A stretch of DNA of 64,000 nt from Cyanophora paradoxa. Its lineage: Eukaryota > Glaucocystophyceae > Cyanophorales > Cyanophoraceae. The position numbers were made by a program, and so were the translations under genes. A model generated the notes under the pieces. The model was not told the DNA's origin and made no database searches. It was given only the letters and a program-made list of their open reading frames with translations. The stretch lies in assembly GCA_004431415.1 (NCBI GenBank), contig QPMI01000614.1, forward strand, positions 103,501-167,500, written 5' to 3'. Each line of letters starts with the position of its first letter. Position 1 is the stretch's first letter. Positions 59,117 through 64,000 of the stretch are shown here, in pieces.

Positions 59117-60507
59117 TCAGTTTATGCCCAGGCCTGCATAAGACGGATGAGAGCCCAGCATCATTGCATTGCTGAGATGAGCGTACTTGTAAGCGCTGTA
59201 CGATGCTTGAAGACGATTGCCAGCGAGAGCAAGATCCCCAATGCAATCTAGAAGCTTGTGCCTGACTACTTCATCCGGAAATCTGCGTTTTTGAAGGAGG
59301 GCTAAATGCACAGGCACGCGAACAATTCAAGCTATGCGCGTACCGCAGGCCACCTGGATTTGTGATCCTCATCGGGCTTTCATCGAATACAAGCGCATTT
59401 TCTAAAGAACCTGTTGCGAAAAGGGGAGTTCGGACAAAGAATATGGCCTGAAGGCAGCACTCATCGCAGGCCTCCTTTAGCCAAACCACGTGATCGCATG
59501 TCATCCACATCTCGCTGTGAGCCGAGTGAGGAGAGCGAACGTACAAGGCCTCCGAGTCGCAGGTGTGGACCTTCATGCAAAAAGTTCGAGCAGATGCGAT
59601 TTCTTGTTGAAAGCGCTCCCATGCCGGCATAGACGCAGTTATCCTCTGCTGGCCGATGCACGGGTGCTGAATGTAGCAACGTTAGACAGAAAAACGGAAC
59701 CAGGCTAGGCCACAGAGATATCACCGGGAAGTGCACTTCGACGGACATGAGGAGATCCTGTGTTGAGCTTGATGCGGGTTCCAGAGGGTGAAGCTCTGCC
59801 CATCGGTCGCCATCGGCAACCTGTACTTCAATCCGGGCTGCGGCTCGGCCAGCGCGAAATGCGAGCGGCGAGAACGAGACTGACCCGGACATTTCGTGCG
59901 ACGCGCACGCGGCTTGCAGGAATGCATTGGTGCTCGATACCGGCCGCAGCAATCTCAGAGCAAAACAAAGCGCTGCTCCCATCGAGAATCGGGACTTCAG
60001 GGCCGGTGACCTTCACAAGGGCATTGTCGATGCCAGCAGCTGCCGTGAGGTCGTACTGGCGCATCCCACTCGCACTGAGATCGGGGAGGACGGGGCCGCA
60101 CAGTACAGTGCTGCCATTAGGTGTTCAATTGTCGAGACGCGAGCCGAACCGTGCCCGATGCTCGTGCAGAGCTCCGTTGCCGATATGGAGTCGAAACGCG
60201 CACGGACGGGGAGCGCTGCTGGCGAACCACCCGAATGTACTCGCACGAACGCGATTCCGGCGTGAGGTTCTGCCGGCAGTACTTCGGCCGCGCACTGCAG
60301 GAGCTGCCGTCAGTGCAGACGCGAGGCGCGCGCAGCGCCGCGGACCTGCTCGCCGCTGTGCAGACCCACTCCAGCGAAGCGTACGCGCCGAGCGAGCGTC
60401 GCCTGCGACGGAGCGCCGGCGAGACTTGCTATGCTCGCCCCGCTTGCGAGGCTCGCCCTCGCGCGGGCGCCCGTTGAGTGAACAGCGACCGCCGCGCGGC
60501 GAATCAT
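59117..60507 (-). CDS. LPXC: UDP-3-O-acyl-N-acetylglucosamine deacetylase (LpxC), organelle-targeted
   Basis: Zinc enzyme for the committed step of lipid A-type synthesis. In plants it acts in mitochondria. The start MIRRAAVAVHSTGARARAS is Arg/Ala/Ser-rich, like a mitochondrial presequence. LARRVRFAGVGLHSGEQ follows, then EVLPAEPHAGIAFVRVHSGG and ARVSTIEHLMAALYS, with the Glu-His zinc/base pair. Next is AGIDNALVKVTGPEVPILDG, EVQVADGDRWAELHP, IASARTFCM and ENALVFDE, then RRFPDEVVRHKLLDCIGDLA with the zinc ligands of HKLLD. It ends LQASYSAYKYAHLSNAMM with TGA at 59117. GT-AG introns, for example between LYS and AGIDN, restore the frame. The gene is intron-bearing, so it is not bacterial contamination. 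Exon limits in the middle are approximate. Confidence 0.88.
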
Positions 60508-60769
60508 CGCCGCGGCCTGACGAGCGCCGCGGGAGACGAGCACGAGGAGCGCATCCACTGCCTACTTTCAAGTCGATTTTCGGAGGCAGCCGTAATTAGC
60601 CAATCAGAATTCGAGCTCGAGGCAGAGGCAGAGGCAGAGGACCGTGGCCTCCAGCGCCGCTTGCGCACGCCCCGAAGCGTACGTACAGCGTCGCTACAGC
60701 CTTCACGAAGCGCGCAGCTCTCGAGCTCGGTGATCGGGGCAGCAGCGAGCTCGCGAGCGAGAGCTCGAG
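60508..60769. promoter_or_regulatory. Divergent promoter between LpxC and TTC4
   Basis: 262 bases between opposed starts, with a CCAAT-type word (ttagccaatcagaattc, about 60596) near the middle. Whether the box is used is inference. Confidence 0.45.
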
Positions 60770-62767
60770 ATGGCTGCGCCAGCGCAGGTGGCGCACGACG
60801 CGCAGTGCGCTGGAGGGGACTGCAAATGTCACCTCTCTGCCGACGACGACTGGGACTTCCCCGCGCCTGGCACCGGCCCCAAGTGGGAGTGGCTGGAGGA
60901 CATCGACAACACGCCGCTATGGATGACAGATCTGCCGAGCGACATCAGCAGCAACGAGGCGCTCGCAGCGCTGCAGACACTGAAGCTTCCAGATAGCCCC
61001 GACGAGGCGGCGGAGTATTGGAAGGAGCACGGTACGCGCGCACGGGTCGTCCCGCGCTCCACGCCCACCTGCAGCGCCAGGGAACTTCGAGTTCAAGAAA
61101 GGCAAGGCGGGGCTTCAGGAAGCGCTGCGGTGCTACACGCAGGCCGTGGAGTGCAATGCCAGCGACCCCTTGAAGCGCGCCACGTACTTGATCAACCGAG
61201 CCGCCGCAAACCTTGCCCTGGGTGCGCGTGCGCGGAGTTCCTCTCTCCTCGCTCATCAATTGGGCAGAGAATTATGGGCGGACTGCGTCCGACTGCAAAA
61301 AGGCGCTCGAGCTCAACCCGTCAAGCACGAAGGCAGCGTACAGAGGCGCAAAGGTTCGCCCGCCATCTCCTTTGCGGTGGCATATCTGACATCCCCGCAG
61401 GCGTGTAATGCCCTTGAAAAGTGGGAGGAAGCCCAGTGGTTCGCCAAAGCGGGCATCAAAGTGCGCCTTCTAACTGGGTTTGACGCTCTTGCCAACAATT
61501 ATGGCAGGCGGATCCCACGAGCAAGGAGCTGAAGACTGAACTACGGGTGGCAGAGATCGCTCTGCAAAAGGTTTTCGTGTGCATGCTTTCTCTAATGGAG
61601 TCGCATGTACTTATGTCTCTTCGATGCAATCCAGCAACGCATCAGAGAGCGTGATGCAGCGAGGAGAAAGGAGGAGGAGCAGCGTGAGAAAGTTCTCGCA
61701 TCTTAAGCCTGAAGCCGCATCTTAATCTCATGTTTTTCTGCAGGCAATGTGGGCAGAAAAGTACGAGTCACGCAACATCGTGCTGGGCAGCACCATTTAT
61801 GAGTCGCAGGTGCAGAGCGTGGTACTCCAAATCCTGTCCGGCATGTGAATGATGCCCCATTTACAGAAGCAATATTCGGAGGAAGGTTGCAAAGTGCAGG
61901 AGCTTGGAGAGGAGCTAGTCTGGCCAGCTTTATTTCTTTACGAAGAATATATGCAGGTATGTTTTCAACTTTTGTTATCTCCTGGGAGTATACGATTCTT
62001 ATCAAGTGCAGAGTGATGCGGTACAGGCATTCCGCGAGACCGATACACTGTTCGACCACCTGGATGGTATTTGTGCAGAACATACATTGGGCAGAGAAGA
62101 CTCTCATATTTTTTCGGATTGCAGTCATGTTTGGAGAAGGGGTGCCACCAGCACATTGGGATGTGGATCGGAAATACAAGGTTCGGCTTGAATTCATCCC
62201 AATCTATTTCACAGCTTTTGATTGTTCTGTAACCAGGCTTGCGACCTTGAGGTGCAATCACGTTAAATGTGTTCTTGGGAGGGGTCGTCCTGTAAGCAGC
62301 TCCTTTCTGCAGGTTCACGTGCTGATGTCGTCGGACCCACTGAAGCACAAGACGAAGCAGGTTCATTGTTTTGCAGTTGAAGTCCGCAATTTCTCATTTC
62401 GGCTTCAGCGAGTGTGGCCATCCGGTGTTCCCAAACTGAAGGGTGCAACCATTCGGGAGATTCCAGGGCACTCTCATTTTGCTTGGGTGCAGGTCGGCCG
62501 CTATCTATCACTAAGCTCTGTCCCCAGAGTACCAAAATACTCACAGTCGATCACAGTTTCCTTTAGAGACCCAGCTCGCCACAATCCTCGCACATCCAAA
62601 CTACGAGGTTCGGATAAATACTGTACCTTGTTTTGAACGAACTGGTTATCTCAATACTCGCTCAACTTTTCAACCTTCAGGTCCCTGGCTTCCCGGTGTT
62701 CCATGTGGTAGTCAAGGGGAGTGCCTTTCGTGACGAATTCCTGGCACGGTGTCAGCTAGCTGGTTGA
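60770..62767 (+). CDS. TTC4: TTC4/Cns1-type Hsp90 co-chaperone
   Basis: TPR co-chaperone linking Hsp70 and Hsp90; essential in yeast as Cns1. The N-terminal part has DIDNTPLWMTDLPSD, the family's PLFM motif, then PDSPDEAAEYWKEHG. TPR units follow across introns: FEFKKGKAGLQEALRCYTQA, then RATYLINRAAANLALG, then DCKKALELNPSSTKAAYRGA and ALEKWEEAQWFAKAGIKV. A linker helix RIRERDAARRKEEEQREKVL comes next. The C-terminal wheel domain has LVWPALFLYEEYMQ, then SDAVQAFRETDTLFDHLDG, MFGEGVPPAHWDVDRKYK, ETQLATILAHPNYE and VPGFPVFHVVVKGSAFRDEF. TGA is at 62765. All introns are GT-AG and the phases seen agree. It is the last gene before the telomere, 550 bases from the first TTAGGG. Confidence 0.9.
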
Positions 62768-62875
62768 CTAGCACCTGTGTGGTCAGCGTAACCACACGAT
62801 GTCCACTGCGATAACTAGCTATAGCTACTGTTGGGAAGCATTTGGACACGCAGCAAGGCCCCCTAGGAGATTAAT
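62768..62875. other. Short spacer before the TAS
   Basis: Unique-looking 108 bases, with ggaagcatttggacacg, a phrase that also occurs (inverted or altered) near several repeat ends. Confidence 0.4.
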
Positions 62876-63322
62876 GCGTTCAGCGTAGACAGAGCTAGCT
62901 AGCTGTGTACTACGCCTGTCTGTGCTGCGCATAGGAAGGTGCGGCCCTCGCCGTTGCCGGCCCGGCCGTTGCCCCCCCGAGGCCCGTAAGGGGAGTAACG
63001 CTCCACCCCCGCACAGCCTAGGCCGCGCGCGTGTCGTGTGCAGCATCGCGTCGTCGTTCTTGGGCGGTGGGAGTTCCTGCAGGCCCGGCGGGGCCGGGAC
63101 CCGTCGGTAGCCTGCGCGCGGGGGGGCAGCGGCGCACGCGCGGAGGGGGCCAGATCGAAATTGAAGCGCCCTGAAATCGAAATCGAAATCGAAGGCGCGC
63201 ACTCGGGGACAGCGCGAAAGCGCGATCCCTCCCTGGTCGATTCTGCGGGGCGGCAGAAGCGCGCAGAGGGAGGTCGGACAGCGCACGCGAAATCGGAGGC
63301 AGGGCGGGCACCCAGGGGTTCC
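62876..63322 (+). repeat. Telomere-associated repeat (TAS), terminal copy
   Basis: About 450 bp, from tgcgttcagcgtagacagag to gcacccaggggttcc, directly joined to the telomere. Copies or pieces lie at 8858, 18640 (-), 25998, 45108, 50119, 51925 (-), 53381 and 55187 (-). The frames inside recur in all copies and are not taken as genes. Confidence 0.92.
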
Positions 63323-63713
63323 TTAGGGTAAGGGTTAGGGTTAGGGTTAGGGTTAGGGTTAGGGTTAGGGTTAGGGTTAGGGTTAGGGTTAGGGTTAGGG
63401 TTAGGGTTAGGGTTAGGGTTAGGGTTAGGGTTAGGGTTAGGGTTAGGGTTAGGGTTAGGGTTAGGGTTAGGGTTAGGGTTAGGGTTAGGGTTAGGGTTAG
63501 GGTTAGGGTTAGGGTTAGGGTTAGGGTTAGGGTTAGGTGGTTAGGGTTAGGGTTAGGGTTAGGGTTAGGGTTAGGGTTAGGGTTAGGGTTAGGGTTAGGT
63601 TAGGGGTTAGGGTTAGGGTTAGGGTTAGGGTTAGGGTTAGGGTTAGGGTTAGGGTTAGGTTAGGGTTAGGGTTAGGGTTAGGGTTAGGGTTAGGGTTAGG
63701 GTTAGGGTTAGGG

Positions 63714-63754
<41 letters not shown>

Positions 63755-64000
63755 GGTTAGGGTTAGGGTTAGGGTTAGGGTTAGGGTTAGGGTTAGGGTT
63801 AGGGTTAGGGTTAGGGTTAGGGTTAGGGTTAGCGTTAGGGTTAGGGTTAGGGTTAGGGTTAGGGTTAGGGTTAGGGTTAGGGTTAGGGTTAGGGTTAGGG
63901 TTAGGGTTAGGGTTAGGGTTAGGGTTAGGGTTAGGGTTAGGGTTAGGGTTAGGGTTAGGGTTAGGGTTAGGGTTAGGGTTAGGGTTAGGGTTAGGGTTAG
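63323..64000 (+). repeat. Telomere, (TTAGGG)n
   Basis: About 112 repeats to the window end, G-rich strand towards the end, as at a right chromosome end. Variant units are near 63327 (taaggg), 63533 (ttaggtgg), 63596 (ttaggttagggg), 63656 (ttaggttaggg), 63731 (tttaggg) and 63829 (ttagcg). Confidence 0.99.

Noticed and set aside
59117-60507. Bacterial contamination as the source of LpxC
   Set aside because: Several GT-AG introns are needed to keep the LpxC frame, and the gene lies between eukaryotic genes sharing a divergent promoter with TTC4.
61845-62636. Continuous 263-codon frame as a separate gene
   Set aside because: It runs through exons and introns of TTC4; only the spliced version gives the conserved wheel domain.

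Overview
This window is the end of a nuclear chromosome from a microbial eukaryote. It ends at the right in about 680 bases of TTAGGG repeats (63323-64000) reading 5'-3' towards the end. The genes are eukaryotic, densely split by short GT-AG introns (mostly 40-90 nt), and some coding exons are only 13-24 nt. Gene content (E2F, an EED-type Polycomb protein, 14-3-3, an SK-type K+ channel, SUN, CLEC16A, EF-1alpha, TTC4, TSR2, a eukaryotic LpxC) suggests an intron-rich, perhaps flagellated and possibly algal, protist. The sequence alone does not fix the lineage. Exon structures below were read by eye from splice signals and family conservation.

Layout. 1-17.9 kb is mostly single-copy genes: a three-CCCH-finger protein of ZC3H11A type (-), E2F (+), 14-3-3 (-), a SUN-domain protein (+), an unassigned membrane-protein candidate (+), EED (-) and a coiled-coil protein (-). 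Several are divergent pairs with 150-250 bp between start codons. 18.2-26.9 kb holds CLEC16A (+, 19417-23977) inside a nearly perfect inverted duplication with 2.17-kb arms. The right arm is an antisense, truncated and frameshifted copy of the gene's first five exons. 27-35.7 kb is a cluster of degraded non-LTR retrotransposons in opposing orientations. 35.8-38.4 kb is an element with short terminal inverted repeats that has itself been broken by a second insertion.

38.5-43.2 kb carries the SK channel and a TPR protein, separated by fragments copied from CLEC16A and from the TPR gene. From 43.2 kb onwards dispersed subtelomeric repeats dominate. Between them lie EF-1alpha (-), a 3.26-kb direct tandem duplication that includes the EF-1alpha promoter and first exon, a coiled-coil protein (-), TSR2 (+), LpxC (-) and TTC4 (+). 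TTC4 is the last gene before the telomere-associated repeat (62876-63322) and the telomere.

The genes do not form one pathway. Most are housekeeping functions (translation, ribosome assembly, chaperoning, cell cycle, chromatin, mitophagy or endosome control). The distinctive biology is structural: repeated copying of gene ends, in inverted, tandem and fragment form, together with a telomere-associated repeat that is also found far inside the chromosome.
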